Position numbers and translations under genes: made by a program. 64,000 nucleotides of DNA, taken from the NCBI RefSeq assembly GCF_000015505.1, contig NC_008757.1, forward strand, positions 186,001 to 250,000. The letters are read 5' to 3'. This DNA is from Polaromonas naphthalenivorans CJ2 (GTDB lineage Bacteria; Pseudomonadota; Gammaproteobacteria; Burkholderiales; Burkholderiaceae_C). The notes beneath the pieces are model-generated. The model saw only the letters and a program-made list of their open reading frames with translations. It made no database searches and was not told the origin of the DNA. Below, piece after piece: positions 50,186-59,121 of the stretch (the first letter of the stretch is position 1; every line of letters begins with the position of its first letter).

Positions 50186-50547
50186 GGAGATCTGTGATCA
50201 AAACAATGTGCCTTTGACTTTGAGCTTGTTTCGGTGAGAAAAACGGTTTGGCAGGTTTGACACTTTTTGGCTTCTACCTTGCCACCATGCTGGGCCATGG
50301 CCAATTCCCTGGCTTGCACCACACTGAACGCATTTTTGCCGAACAAGGATTGCTGTTGTCTAAAGCTGCTTTGCAGTGCAGTAGGAACGTCGCTGCGGTT
50401 GACTGCGTAGCTCATAAAAGCACAAAACAGTCCGGCTCGAATGTTTTTATCAGCATCGGTCAAGCACTCTTCGACGAAGGGCGTGAGGGTAGGTTGCTCA
50501 AAAACCTTGAGCGGATCAAGCTTCATCATTGCCTCAAGTTGTGGCAT
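50173..50547 (-). CDS. Small protein with a zinc-ribbon-like C-terminus
   Basis: A 124-residue protein, MPQLEAMMKLDPLKVFEQPT..., with a C-terminal KKCQTCQTVFLTETSS... and CFDHR, a Cys-x2-Cys...Cys-x2-His arrangement suggesting zinc. The last codons are in the palindrome (PQAA then stop). GGGAAC lies upstream. It lies downstream of the FlhC-like gene but is separated from it by a terminator. Confidence 0.6.
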   Translation of the reverse strand: MPQLEAMMKLDPLKVFEQPTLTPFVEECLTDADKNIRAGLFCAFMSYAVNRSDVPTALQSSFRQQQSLFGKNAFSVVQARELAMAQHGGKVEAKKCQTCQTVFLTETSSKSKAHCFDHRSPQAA

Positions 50548-50684
50548 ATTTTGTTCCCTGTTAGAACGATTTAATTTGCAACCGCAATTGCTGCTACAAA
50601 CTTTAATGTAGTTCCTTTGGCGCGGCTTGCGATTTATTTTGTCTTTTTAGGAAAGAATTCAGGGAGTTTTTTAGGCCTTAAAAC

Positions 50685-50710
50685 AAAAAAACCCGCCATG
50701 ACGGCGGTTA
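50685..50710 (-). terminator. Terminator of the FlhD/FlhC-like operon
   Basis: On the minus strand AACCGCC-GTCATG-GGCGGGTTTTTTTG, 22 bases after the FlhC-like stop at 50732. Confidence 0.75.
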
Positions 50711-50731
50711 AAAATCGGATAAATTGGGTGT

Positions 50732-51274
50732 TTAGAGGCACAAAGGGCACTTTGAACCACCTTCATCAAAACGGGCTAGATATTTCCCTAGGCACCCCTT
50801 GCAGCATTTGACAACCAGATGAGTGTGTCGGCTTTGAGGATTTTGCTCATTGTGATAGCCGGCGATCAGGTTGAAGGCTCGGGAGTAGGGGAGGGCGTAG
50901 TCACTTTCAATATTGCGAAAAGCCCCGTCAACATCTTGACCCTTCGGGCCTTTCCACTCACCTGCAGTGATGTTTGAAAAATGATAGTAAGTATGGGGAA
51001 GAGCAAGTTCCCGTGGCATCGCTGTCAATGCCTTTTGATACATCAAAATAAACAATGCCCCCTGAAAACGCCTGTCTGTCGTCTCAAGGTACCAGTCGTG
51101 GTTGCTCGGGAATTGACCACTTGGGGAAGAACGATTGTTTGTCTTTTTCCATATCGTTTCCCCTTCTCTCTTCGTCAATCCAAGCGCATGTACGATGATT
51201 GGATTTCGAGCGAGCATCCTGGCCATGTAAACAGCCCAGGGATAAACCGCCTCGCTTTTTTTTAGCCGACTCAT
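50732..51274 (-). CDS. FlhC-like transcriptional activator (SetC/AcaC-type)
   Basis: A 180-residue protein. The N-terminal half includes NPIIVHALGLTKREGETIWKK and NHDWYLETTDRRFQGALFI; the C-terminal KCCKGCLGKYLARFDEGG and KCPLC put cysteines at 157, 158, 161, 176 and 179, matching the zinc site of FlhC. The helices between resemble the FlhC fold. In SXT/R391 and IncC elements, FlhDC-like pairs (SetCD, AcaCD) activate all transfer genes, and this pair lies next to the transfer genes. Its start overlaps the FlhD-like stop by four bases. Confidence 0.72.
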   Translation of the reverse strand: MSRLKKSEAVYPWAVYMARMLARNPIIVHALGLTKREGETIWKKTNNRSSPSGQFPSNHDWYLETTDRRFQGALFILMYQKALTAMPRELALPHTYYHFSNITAGEWKGPKGQDVDGAFRNIESDYALPYSRAFNLIAGYHNEQNPQSRHTHLVVKCCKGCLGKYLARFDEGGSKCPLCL

Positions 51275-51645
51275 GTTTTTGAGCGGGGCTTGTATGGTTC
51301 AAGGGTAATGTGCTTGGACAGATTTCTCAGCATCTGAGCTGAACTAAATCCAGAGCTTGCCAAAAGCGTGACCTCTTCGACAGTATTGACTCTGAGAATC
51401 ACCAACGGCAAGCCCAGGCGGCATAGGTCCAGTAGATCCTCTTTTTCGGCTTTTTCATATGCATCGAGGACTTCATCGGTTGTCCCAAGGAGCATGGCAA
51501 TGAGTGGCTCTTGCTTGCGAAGTCTTAGAGCAACTTCTATCAACTCCATGACAACTTTGTTAACTTTATTGATCTGTGCATGAAACGCTGGCGATGTGAC
51601 GTGACTAGGAAGCAGTTCAGCGTCGTTTCCATGGTTATCTGGCAT
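51271..51645 (-). CDS. FlhD-like transcriptional activator (SetD/AcaD-type)
   Basis: A 124-residue helical protein. NKVVMELIEVALRLRKQEPL and the following LLGTTDEVLDAY... DLCRLGLPLVILRV correspond to the helical core of FlhD (LLQEIRELNLSYLLLAQ-type start, LLGI-x-EE and the C-terminal R-F/L strand). AAAGGAG is at the correct distance from the ATG. First gene of the operon with the FlhC-like partner; a complex of the two would be the DNA-binding activator. Confidence 0.7.
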   Translation of the reverse strand: MPDNHGNDAELLPSHVTSPAFHAQINKVNKVVMELIEVALRLRKQEPLIAMLLGTTDEVLDAYEKAEKEDLLDLCRLGLPLVILRVNTVEEVTLLASSGFSSAQMLRNLSKHITLEPYKPRSKT

Positions 51646-51677
51646 TTTCTCGGTGCTCCTTTTATAAATATTTTCTT

Positions 51678-52712
51678 TTACTCAACATCAAGGGCTACAG
51701 CTAGTGACCGCAGGTCGGCTGCAATGGCTTTGAACTGTTCTTTGATGGCGGGGGCGACCGAAGCCATTCGTTCCGCTAACGCTTTGGGGTATTTGGCGAG
51801 CATCATGGATACGTCTGCTTGTAGATCATCAAGCGCCACCTTGGATTGTTCTGTCAGCGAAAGGGTTCGCTGTAGTGATTGAAGCTTTTCGCCTTCTTGT
51901 TTTAGCCGCGACGAGATTCGTTCATTTTCATCCTTCAGCTCACTATTTTCCTTAGTCAGAGTTTCTTTCAGCTCAACTTCACTAGCGACGCCTTTGGGAA
52001 GTGCATATTTAATCGCCTCAACGGGCGTTTTCGCGTCAATTTGTGCTTGTTCTGCGATCCCTTTCCATCGCATGGCTTGCGTTTTACGCTCTTCCAGTCT
52101 TTCGCAAAGCTCGACATTGGTTTGCTCAACAGCGGAAAGTTTTTTCTCAGCTTCCAATCTGGCAATGGTTTCACTGCTTAACTCCGCCGCTATTCTGCGA
52201 ACATCTTCAGCAGTGATTTTGCCGGCAGGATCTGCTTGCAAAACCTCTTGAACGGCAATCAAAGTTTGCTCATTTCCACCGATCGCAAACAATGCTGCCC
52301 GAGACATCTGGTCGAAAAACTCGATGCCTTCTGGATATTGTTTTTCATGATTTACCAGGGCTGAACCAGTTCTAACAGCGGCTCGAATGTTTCCATCGCT
52401 CATGCGAAGACGGGCGAAATTACGAGCGCAAAAATCTTGCCAGCCATTACAGTTTGTACCTGTAGACGCGGCGATATAGGCCTCGTGGCAGTGATACATA
52501 GCCACACATAACAGTCGCGCACTGGTGCGAATGGCAAGCTCAAATTGATGGACCTGCAGGGCATGGTGAATTACGGAAGAGGCGCTTGCTTCATCGAAAT
52601 GATCACCCTCCAGCGAGATTGTCGGCGCGATTTGTCCTATGTACCCAACGGCGGGTGAATGTGAATTGATCAACTCTAGCGCTTGCATTGGGTTACTAAG
52701 TCCGTGGGTCAT
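51678..52712 (-). CDS. Coiled-coil regulator-like protein
   Basis: A 344-residue protein. The N-terminal 140 residues include a segment similar to DUF3102-type sequences (AMYHCHEAYIAASTGTNCNG, then WQDFCARNFARLRMSDGNIR). A long coiled coil spans about 175-310 (ETIARLEAEKKLSAVEQTNV, KENSELKDENERISSRLK). Proteins of this build (KfrA-like) often regulate plasmid maintenance. It lies just upstream of the FlhD-like gene and diverges from the TraI-like gene. Confidence 0.55.
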   Translation of the reverse strand: MTHGLSNPMQALELINSHSPAVGYIGQIAPTISLEGDHFDEASASSVIHHALQVHQFELAIRTSARLLCVAMYHCHEAYIAASTGTNCNGWQDFCARNFARLRMSDGNIRAAVRTGSALVNHEKQYPEGIEFFDQMSRAALFAIGGNEQTLIAVQEVLQADPAGKITAEDVRRIAAELSSETIARLEAEKKLSAVEQTNVELCERLEERKTQAMRWKGIAEQAQIDAKTPVEAIKYALPKGVASEVELKETLTKENSELKDENERISSRLKQEGEKLQSLQRTLSLTEQSKVALDDLQADVSMMLAKYPKALAERMASVAPAIKEQFKAIAADLRSLAVALDVE

Positions 52713-52887
52713 AGGGGTAAAGTTTTAACTGTCAAAATTAATTACTCAGGCTCTCACAACTATGAACCAGTCGTATTTCAAATACCGAACGAAAACACAA
52801 TCATTTCAACTGACTTTCGAGAGAAGCGGTAGTTTAAGGTTCCATAGACCGGATATAACGAATGTCAAAGATTACAGCTAGACTCCC

Positions 52888-54114
52888 ATGAAATTTTCTG
52901 CTAAACATCCAAAATACCTTTTTTCTGAGATGGGGCATGACTACTTTGCTCAATTGCTTACTGCCTGCGTCGGTGGCGAGCCAGCATTTCGTAGCCAGTA
53001 TTTGCCGGTTGCCGAGCGCCTGGCTTGCACCGTTCAAGATTTGCCTCTCGAAAACTCCAGCTTTGCCTATGCTGGTGGTGCGCTTCAATTCGGCCTGTTA
53101 GCCGGATTAACCGCTCTGCGGCTTTGCGATGGGGTGATATTTGAGCCGTCAGCATCTGCTCAAAAGCGCATGCTGGTGGAGCCTCAATACAGATACGCAG
53201 CCTGGTGTGCGACGTTGGCAGGAGTGCCGCTGATCGTTGATCACTATGCGTTGCTGACCGTCAATGACAAGCCGTGGAGTTTCGCTTTTAGCCCGTCTTC
53301 ACTCTGGGAAGCCTGTGGCACTACTGGTTCTTACGGTATTGAATGGAAGCCAGCGTCAAAAAATCCACCAACCCCATCGCTCGGATTGATATTGCTTTCG
53401 AGTTTTTTTTATGCCGGGCAATTCACTGATTTTGACTCCTCGGTCTTGGCAAGCATGTGCCAATCAGTCAATCCTGGACTTACTCAGTCATCAGGCGAAT
53501 CATCCTTGTCAAAATTGGTTCGTGTTGCACAAGAGAAAGTCAAGGCTACCGAAAAGCTTCGCATCAGCAGAGTATTTGTTCCTGGTGAGGCACAGGTCAA
53601 TACAGTGGCTTCTGTGATGCAGGCGCTTCAAACCGTACCCGCTTCAACCACGACAGAATCAGCGATTGTTAATACTCCTAAAGCAAAATCAATTTCATCA
53701 AATTGTGAAAATCAAAAAATATTACAAGTAGTAACATTAAATGTTGCTTCAGAGCAACGTACAAATCAAATAAACATAAATTCTTTGACTGATTCGAAGT
53801 TGAAACTGGAAAACGACCAAAAACTGGAGAACAAATCCGTGCCTGGCATACCTCCGAAAGTAACATTTTGGTTAAGAGCCTTGATTAGTGACGAAGCAAT
53901 GCGCCTGGCATTCAAGTTTTTGCCTGACCAGGAAATGGTTGACATTACCGGTGCTCAACTCAGGTTTGGAGTAGTGGCCAAGGAAATGTTTGAGCTGCTT
54001 CATTCTTCAGGCTTTGTGCATTCCAAAGTGGGAAATTTGACAGTAAGACTCAATAAAGAGTTAACCGCCGTGGTCCAAAACGAATTCAAAAACCTTGGAG
54101 TCACGCATGCGTAA
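52888..54114 (+). CDS. TraI_2/MobH-like protein with a degenerate HD site
   Basis: A 408-residue protein. The N-terminal half resembles the HD-like relaxase domain of MobH TraI proteins: VAERLACTVQDLPLENSSFA followed by GGALQFGLLAGLTALRL, where active enzymes have LPAS-x-HHH and GGLLxHTL. The three histidines are replaced by FAY, and the later LLHDxGK block by VPLIVDHYALL. A C-terminal winged-helix-like part (about 315-400) matches TraI_2_C in position. It overlaps traD by eight bases. A relaxase accessory rather than the active relaxase is my inference. Confidence 0.55.
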   Translation: MKFSAKHPKYLFSEMGHDYFAQLLTACVGGEPAFRSQYLPVAERLACTVQDLPLENSSFAYAGGALQFGLLAGLTALRLCDGVIFEPSASAQKRMLVEPQYRYAAWCATLAGVPLIVDHYALLTVNDKPWSFAFSPSSLWEACGTTGSYGIEWKPASKNPPTPSLGLILLSSFFYAGQFTDFDSSVLASMCQSVNPGLTQSSGESSLSKLVRVAQEKVKATEKLRISRVFVPGEAQVNTVASVMQALQTVPASTTTESAIVNTPKAKSISSNCENQKILQVVTLNVASEQRTNQININSLTDSKLKLENDQKLENKSVPGIPPKVTFWLRALISDEAMRLAFKFLPDQEMVDITGAQLRFGVVAKEMFELLHSSGFVHSKVGNLTVRLNKELTAVVQNEFKNLGVTHA

Positions 54115-56020
54115 ATACGAAGATATGTTTCGGCCAGCACATGAGGGTTATGCCGTTGCCGGTTGGGCAGCCGGTGCACTGCTGCTCGTTTTGTTCAGAC
54201 CACCATTTTGGTGGGCAGCGTTCCCAGTCATTCTTGTCATGCTGATGTTTCGAGGTGGCCAGCTCGAAACACTTTGGAAATTTCGCTTGTCGCTCGCTGT
54301 CATGCTAGCGCCTACCATTCCAATTCTCACGCTCCTGGCCAAGTCGCGCCAGATGCGAAAGCAAAAAAAGAGCTTGTATCTAGGGCGTGGTTTCCAGTGG
54401 GGTCAGCGCCATGCGGAGATTGCGCAGCAGGTGATGAATCGCAATATCACCGAAATACCTGACCTTCCTGATTTCCTGAAGAAACACATCGAGAAGATTC
54501 TCGAAACGCCACCCCATGATCGCACAGCGATTCAAAAAGCAGCCTCTGTCTTCGTCAACCGGTTGATGCCAAAGCACACAAAGGTCATGAATGAAGCCGC
54601 TCTTGGCCTGCCCTGGATTCACGGCATTGGCGCGGTGGAGGATGAAGACATTTCCCTTCCGCTCAGTGTACTGACCGGCCATACGTTGATTCTTGGCACG
54701 ACTCGCGCTGGCAAGACGCGACTGTTTGAATTGCTCACCACCCAAGTAATCGATATGGGATCGGCTTTGATTGTGATCGACCCGAAGAAAGACAGAGATT
54801 GGGTCAATCGCCTGCGCATGGAGTGCAAGCGCAAAGGGCGGAAGTTTCTCTATTTTGATGCCGCCAAGCCATCCGAATCTATCCGGATCAATCCACTGGC
54901 CAACTGGAACAACATCAGTGAGCCAGCTACCCGGATTGGGCAATTAGTGGATGCAGATGGGAGCTTTGCCGCCTTCGCCTGGAAAACGCTGGTCCGTGTG
55001 CAGCGCGGCCTGGTGGCCGCTGGCGAGAGGCCCAGCATCAAGAACACCAAGCATTACGTTCAAATGGGCGTCGATTCCCTGGCTGAACGTGTGCTAACGG
55101 TTCACTTCATGAAAAAGTATGGTCCTGAATGGGACAGGGACATCAAGAATTCCGGTGTTAAGGATGGTCCCGCAGGTCAAAAGGGGCCGCCTAGCCGGCT
55201 CGACTTGATGATTGCCAAGTTCATCAAGGACAACGAACCAGACGATGCAATCGCAGGATTGATTTCCATGATCACCCATTCCAAGGAACATTTCAGCAAA
55301 ATGATCCAGGTGCTTGAACCTATCCTGGAGATGCTCGGTTCTGACGAAATTGGTGACCTGCTTTCGCCTGATCCGACAAACCTGGAGGACAAGCGGCCGA
55401 TCTATGACATGCGCAAAGTCATCGACGAGAAAGCTGTTCTCTATGTGGGCCTTGACTCCCTGTCCAACAAAACCATCGCGCAAGCCATCGGTTCGATCTT
55501 ATTGGCCGACATTGCTTCGACGTTGGGCTCCATCTATAACTTTTCCTCCAACCCAGCCGACTGCTACTTGTTTGTTGATGAAACCGCTGAAGTTGCCAAT
55601 GACCAGCTGACCCAGATTCTGAACAAGGGGGGCGGGGCAGGGATGAAGGTGTTCCTGGCCATGCAGTCCATCGCTGACTTGAGCGTGTGTTTTCAGAGCA
55701 AGAAGGATAAGGCGGAGCAGATGCTTGGTAACTTGAACAATCTGATCTCCCTTCGCGTTCAATCGGTGGAAACGGCGCAGTATGTGTCGGACAAGTTTTC
55801 GGAGGTCGGCACCCGTGCCATGGACGTTGCTTTTTCCTCAGGCTCGGGTTCTTCTGAAGCGTTCACTGAGTTCCGCTCCAACGTTTCGCGCAGCCTTAAA
55901 ACCACCAACACTGCGCTTGTGTCCCCGGCGCTGCTGACAAAGCTTCCGCCGCTTCACTATTTCGCCTTCATTGCCGGGCGAAGCTATATCAAAGGGTGCT
56001 TGCCCTTCATTGGCGAATAG
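54107..56020 (+). CDS. traD: TraD-type conjugative coupling protein (SXT/TOL subfamily)
   Basis: A 637-residue VirD4-like ATPase that links relaxosome to the type IV secretion channel. Two N-terminal membrane segments (AGALLLVLF... and AAFPVILVMLM) are followed by Walker A GTTRAGKT at 197-204 and Walker B LFVDETAEVAND near 490. MRKYEDMFRPAHEGYA and RGFQWGQRHAEIAQQ are hallmarks of the SXT/R391-type coupling factor. I chose ATG 54107, overlapping the upstream stop and preceded by GGAG; a TTG at 54095 is in frame. An IscB element begins immediately after its stop. Confidence 0.92.
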   Translation: MRKYEDMFRPAHEGYAVAGWAAGALLLVLFRPPFWWAAFPVILVMLMFRGGQLETLWKFRLSLAVMLAPTIPILTLLAKSRQMRKQKKSLYLGRGFQWGQRHAEIAQQVMNRNITEIPDLPDFLKKHIEKILETPPHDRTAIQKAASVFVNRLMPKHTKVMNEAALGLPWIHGIGAVEDEDISLPLSVLTGHTLILGTTRAGKTRLFELLTTQVIDMGSALIVIDPKKDRDWVNRLRMECKRKGRKFLYFDAAKPSESIRINPLANWNNISEPATRIGQLVDADGSFAAFAWKTLVRVQRGLVAAGERPSIKNTKHYVQMGVDSLAERVLTVHFMKKYGPEWDRDIKNSGVKDGPAGQKGPPSRLDLMIAKFIKDNEPDDAIAGLISMITHSKEHFSKMIQVLEPILEMLGSDEIGDLLSPDPTNLEDKRPIYDMRKVIDEKAVLYVGLDSLSNKTIAQAIGSILLADIASTLGSIYNFSSNPADCYLFVDETAEVANDQLTQILNKGGGAGMKVFLAMQSIADLSVCFQSKKDKAEQMLGNLNNLISLRVQSVETAQYVSDKFSEVGTRAMDVAFSSGSGSSEAFTEFRSNVSRSLKTTNTALVSPALLTKLPPLHYFAFIAGRSYIKGCLPFIGE

Positions 56021-56021
56021 A

Positions 56022-56314
56022 CAAGTCAACCACCCCGGCCTAAAGGCCGGAGCTTGAAGTCGAAAGACAACGAGCCAGGTTGAAACAGGGAAAGCGGTAT
56101 CCAGTCCGCTACGTTAGTCACAGGTCGTTCAGACGCACCAGCGAATGCTTCCTCAGTTCGCTGCTCTGCAAGGCTTGGATCATGCAGACCAAAGGTAAAG
56201 GGTCGAAGGTTTTAGTCGCTGCTCGCAAGAGCAGGAGCCGGTTATTGACATTCCCGAGGGGAGATTTGCCGAAAGGCTTACGTCACAAGGCCCGTAAGGG
56301 CAGAAGGATTTGAA
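56022..56314 (+). ncRNA. Omega-RNA (HEARO) region of IscB element 1
   Basis: The 293 bases before iscB are structured and conserved with 59179-59523 (shared CAGGTC-TTCAGAC, GTGCTTCCTCAG-TCGCTGCTCTG-AAGG, GAGCCGGTT-TTGACA-TCCCGAGGGGA, CAAGGCCCGTAAGGGC). The first stem is GGCC/GGCC here and ACCC/GGGT in the other copy, a compensatory change. HEARO/omega RNAs lie directly upstream of iscB; the guide is expected to be the flanking sequence just 5' of the element, here the end of traD. Confidence 0.75.
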
Positions 56315-57703
56315 ATGGCAGTGTTTGTTTTAGACAGGAGCGCCAGGCCACTGATGCCGTGTACCGAGAAGCGGGCCAGATTGCTGCTGGAACGCGGGCG
56401 GGCGCGAGTACACAAGGTCATGCCGTTCACGATTCGTGTCGTTGACCTCGAAGCCGAAGATTGCGAGTTTCAGGCGCTGCGCGTCAAACTTGATCCGGGC
56501 AGTAAAACCACCGGCATTGCTTTGGTGCGGGAAACAGCAGAGAAGAACGGTGTGGCCGTCATCAACCTGTTTGAACTGATGCACCGTGGCAAACAGATCA
56601 GCGAAGCACTCACGGCACGGCGTGGGCATCGCAGAATGCGGCGCAGTCACTTGCGCTACCGTGCGCCCCGGTTCCTGAACCGGGGCAACAAAAAGTCAGG
56701 CTGGCTGGCACCAAGCCTGCAACACCGGGTTGATACGACGCTGGCATGGGTCAATCGTCTGGAGCGCCTCGCGCCGGTATCCGCCATCAGTACCGAACTG
56801 GTTCGCTTTGACATGCAGGCTTTGGAAAATCCTGATATTGAAGGTGCGCAGTACCAACAAGGAACGCTTGCGGGCTACGAGGTGCGTGAGTACCTGCTTG
56901 AGAAATGGGGCCGGACTTGCGCCTACTGTGGCGCCAGGAACGTGCCACTGCAAATTGAGCACATCCACCCCAAGTCGAAAAGTGGCTCAGACCGCATTGG
57001 CAACCTCACGCTGGCTTGCCAGTGTTGCAACCAGAAAAAAGCAGCGTTGCCCGTTGAGGTGTATCTAGCCAGGAAGCCAGAGCTGTTCAAACGTATTTTG
57101 GGGCAGGCCAAACGGCCCCTCAAGGATGCCGCAGCGGTGAATTCGACCCGTTGGGCCTTGGTAAATGCCCTCAAAACGACGGGTTTGGTGGTTGAAACCG
57201 CATCCGGCGGTAGAACAAAGTTCAATCGAATTCAGTTGGGAATCCCTAAAACCCATGCGCTCGATGCTGCCTGTGTCGGCTATGTGAACTCAATTACCGG
57301 CTGGCGCAAGCCGACCCTGTGCCTCAAGGCCATGGGGCGTGGAAGTTACCAGCGCACCCGGCTGGACAAATATGGCTGTGCGCGCGGTTATCTGACCCGT
57401 TCAAAAAGCATCCAAGGCTTTCAGACTGGCGACATGGTGAAAGCCGAAGTCACCCAAGGCAAGAAGACCGGTATCTACACCGGACGGGTTGCTGTCAGGG
57501 CATCGGGCAGCTTCAACATTCAAACCCGTCATGGTTTGGTCCAAGGTGTATCCCACCGCTATTGCACCGTAGTGCAGCGCGGCGATGGATACGGTTATTC
57601 ACTGGTGGCAAAAACGGACGCGACAGGTACGTCACCAAAGCAGGGGGATGCTTTGCATCCCGCGCTCTACCTCCCCGGCCTGAAGGCCGGGGTTTCACGC
57701 GCA
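56022..57703 (+). mobile_element. IscB element 1 (IS200/IS605-like, no TnpA)
   Basis: Left end AAGTCAACCACCCC plus a GGCC/GGCC stem; right end a GGATGC.TTTGCATCC stem, CCTCCCCGGCCT/AGGCCGGGG and terminal TTTCACGCGCA. The same ends occur in element 2 (59179-60956), which fixes the boundaries to within a few bases. It contains an omega-RNA region and iscB but no tnpA, so it would depend on a transposase in trans. The right end lies five bases before the ATG of the next gene. Confidence 0.75.
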
Positions 57704-57709
57704 AACTGA
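56315..57709 (+). CDS. iscB: IscB, RNA-guided HNH/RuvC nuclease (copy 1)
   Basis: A 464-residue protein. The PLMP domain has PLMP at 12-15 and MPFTI near 36; RuvC-I has KLDPGSKTTGIAL (Asp60); an arginine-rich bridge helix (HRRMRRSHLRYRAPRF) follows. RuvC-II is ISTELVRFDMQAL; the HNH domain runs CAYCGARNVPLQIEHI... GNLTLACQCCNQKK; RuvC-III is KTHALDAACVG. All catalytic residues expected of Cas9-ancestor IscB are in place. About 70% similar by eye to copy 2 but with a lower GC content, so they did not arise by one recent duplication. Start follows GAAGGATTTGAA. Confidence 0.93.
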   Translation: MAVFVLDRSARPLMPCTEKRARLLLERGRARVHKVMPFTIRVVDLEAEDCEFQALRVKLDPGSKTTGIALVRETAEKNGVAVINLFELMHRGKQISEALTARRGHRRMRRSHLRYRAPRFLNRGNKKSGWLAPSLQHRVDTTLAWVNRLERLAPVSAISTELVRFDMQALENPDIEGAQYQQGTLAGYEVREYLLEKWGRTCAYCGARNVPLQIEHIHPKSKSGSDRIGNLTLACQCCNQKKAALPVEVYLARKPELFKRILGQAKRPLKDAAAVNSTRWALVNALKTTGLVVETASGGRTKFNRIQLGIPKTHALDAACVGYVNSITGWRKPTLCLKAMGRGSYQRTRLDKYGCARGYLTRSKSIQGFQTGDMVKAEVTQGKKTGIYTGRVAVRASGSFNIQTRHGLVQGVSHRYCTVVQRGDGYGYSLVAKTDATGTSPKQGDALHPALYLPGLKAGVSRAN

Positions 57710-58344
57710 TGATCGAGATAAAAAATCAATTTGCAAACCACCTGATTTTCTGGTCGTTTGCGCTGCCGCTTGTTGGCGTCCTGGGCTTGCCTGCGTTGCT
57801 TCCTTCTGGGGACTTCGTGATTTCCGATGCAGAAGTAACTTTCTTCAAAAATGTTCTTGCCAAGGATACGGGCGCTATTACCGCATCGTGCGATGCCTTG
57901 TTCAACAGCCTTTTCGTCAAAACGCATATTGCGCCGGCCTTCAAAGAGTTTTTTGCTCCCGCATTGAGCGCTGGCGAGAATCCCCTGGGCTCGATGGCAA
58001 ACAAATTTTCAAGCGACTACAACAACGCGCTGTGGCTGATGGTTTACCGTGGCATCTGGCGGCTCACGGGCTTGTGGACCATCGTATTGTCAGTGCTAAT
58101 GTCTTTGGGAATCCCATTCCTGATCGATGGTCTGGCCGTTCGTGCGCGAAAGTCTTATAACTTTCAGTTCCACAACCCCGTGGTTTTTTGGACCGCTTCT
58201 CACTCGATGATTCTGGTGGTCGGCCTCGGCATTTTTCTGCCCTTCCTTCCCTATGCCCTGAATCCTGGGCTGCTGCTGGGTTTTTGTGTCATGTTTTGCG
58301 CTTCACTATGGATTACTGCGGCCAACTTCCAAACCGGCAATTAA
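57709..58344 (+). CDS. Membrane protein, DUF4400/TraJ-like ICE component
   Basis: A 211-residue protein from ATG 57709, MIEIKNQFANHLIFWSFALP.... Three to four hydrophobic segments: near residues 12-32, LTGLWTIVLSVLMSLGIPFLI, ILVVGLGIFLPFLPYAL and LGFCVMFCASLWITA. In SXT/R391-type elements the gene after traD encodes a DUF4400-type membrane protein of this size; the assignment is by position and topology. The frame is open upstream into iscB, but the codons before 57709 are element sequence. IscB element 1 has removed its natural 5' region and any coupling to traD. Confidence 0.6.
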   Translation: MIEIKNQFANHLIFWSFALPLVGVLGLPALLPSGDFVISDAEVTFFKNVLAKDTGAITASCDALFNSLFVKTHIAPAFKEFFAPALSAGENPLGSMANKFSSDYNNALWLMVYRGIWRLTGLWTIVLSVLMSLGIPFLIDGLAVRARKSYNFQFHNPVVFWTASHSMILVVGLGIFLPFLPYALNPGLLLGFCVMFCASLWITAANFQTGN

Positions 58345-58362
58345 AAGCTCGATGCTCGCAGG

Positions 58363-58391
58363 AGGCGGCCTAATTAGGCCGCCTTTTTTTT
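58363..58391 (+). terminator. CCTAATTAGG palindrome (copy 6) followed by a T run
   Basis: Perfect 22-bp palindrome AGGCGG/CCGCCT at 58363-58384 followed by eight T residues, 18 bases after the stop at 58344: a textbook rho-independent terminator. It shows that this repeat family can act as a terminator. Confidence 0.85.
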
Positions 58392-58509
58392 AACTATTTT
58401 GAATCATCGCTAAAGAAGTGCTTTTTTCGACTGAGGTTAAGCGAAATATTTCGGGAACATAGCGTCTGCATCCTGTCCCGTTCCTCAACTGTTTTTTAAA
58501 AGGTATTTC

Positions 58510-59103
58510 ATGAAAATTTCTCCTCGCGTTTCCCATGCTCGCCCTGCTCTGAAGCAACAAACTGGTTTCACCCTGGTCGAGTTGCTGGTGGTGGCAGCCA
58601 TTATTGCGATTTTGACCATCGCTGCACTTCCGCAAATTCAGGCCTATATCGTGAGCGGCAAAGTCGGGCCTGCGAACAACGAAATGCAGCGCGGCTTGAC
58701 GCGTATGAAAATCAACGCCGAAGGCAACGGCACGACCCCGTACAGCGGTGTCACCACCGCAGTGTTCGCAAACACCATGCGTGATGGTTCGGTCTTCACC
58801 GTGGCCGGTGTGGCTGGTGCTGCAACCATCAAGCATGGCCTCACAGCTTCGGGCGCTGGTGTTGTTGCTGTCGCACCCGCAAAGATCGTGGCTACTGGCG
58901 ATGCATTTTCCATCACGATGAATGGCGTGAACCGTGGCGCTTGCCCCGATATTGCCGCAACGATGCAAAAGTCTGCCGCCCAGATCGACATCAATGGCAC
59001 TACTGTCAAGCCTATCGGCGGCAAATTCGATGGCGCAGCGGCCACCAATGCCTGTATTGATACCAACACAGATACCAACGTGTTTGTTTTCACTGTTCAG
59101 TAA
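58510..59103 (+). CDS. Type IV pilin, PilS-like
   Basis: A 197-residue prepilin. A 17-residue basic leader ends with the type IV prepilin site QTG/FTLVELLVVAAIIAI, glutamate at +5 included, followed by the hydrophobic helix that packs the pilus core. The C-terminal domain with ACPDIAATMQKSAAQIDING and NACIDTN (two cysteines for a disulphide) fits type IVb PilS pilins used in liquid mating by plasmids and ICEs. AAAAGG precedes the ATG. Followed by a strong terminator. Confidence 0.85.
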   Translation: MKISPRVSHARPALKQQTGFTLVELLVVAAIIAILTIAALPQIQAYIVSGKVGPANNEMQRGLTRMKINAEGNGTTPYSGVTTAVFANTMRDGSVFTVAGVAGAATIKHGLTASGAGVVAVAPAKIVATGDAFSITMNGVNRGACPDIAATMQKSAAQIDINGTTVKPIGGKFDGAAATNACIDTNTDTNVFVFTVQ

Positions 59104-59121
59104 TCAGCTTTGCTTCGCATA

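Noticed and set aside
57319..57708. Upstream extension of the membrane-protein frame into IscB
   Set aside because: Encoded by IscB element sequence; the real start at 57709 follows the element's right end.
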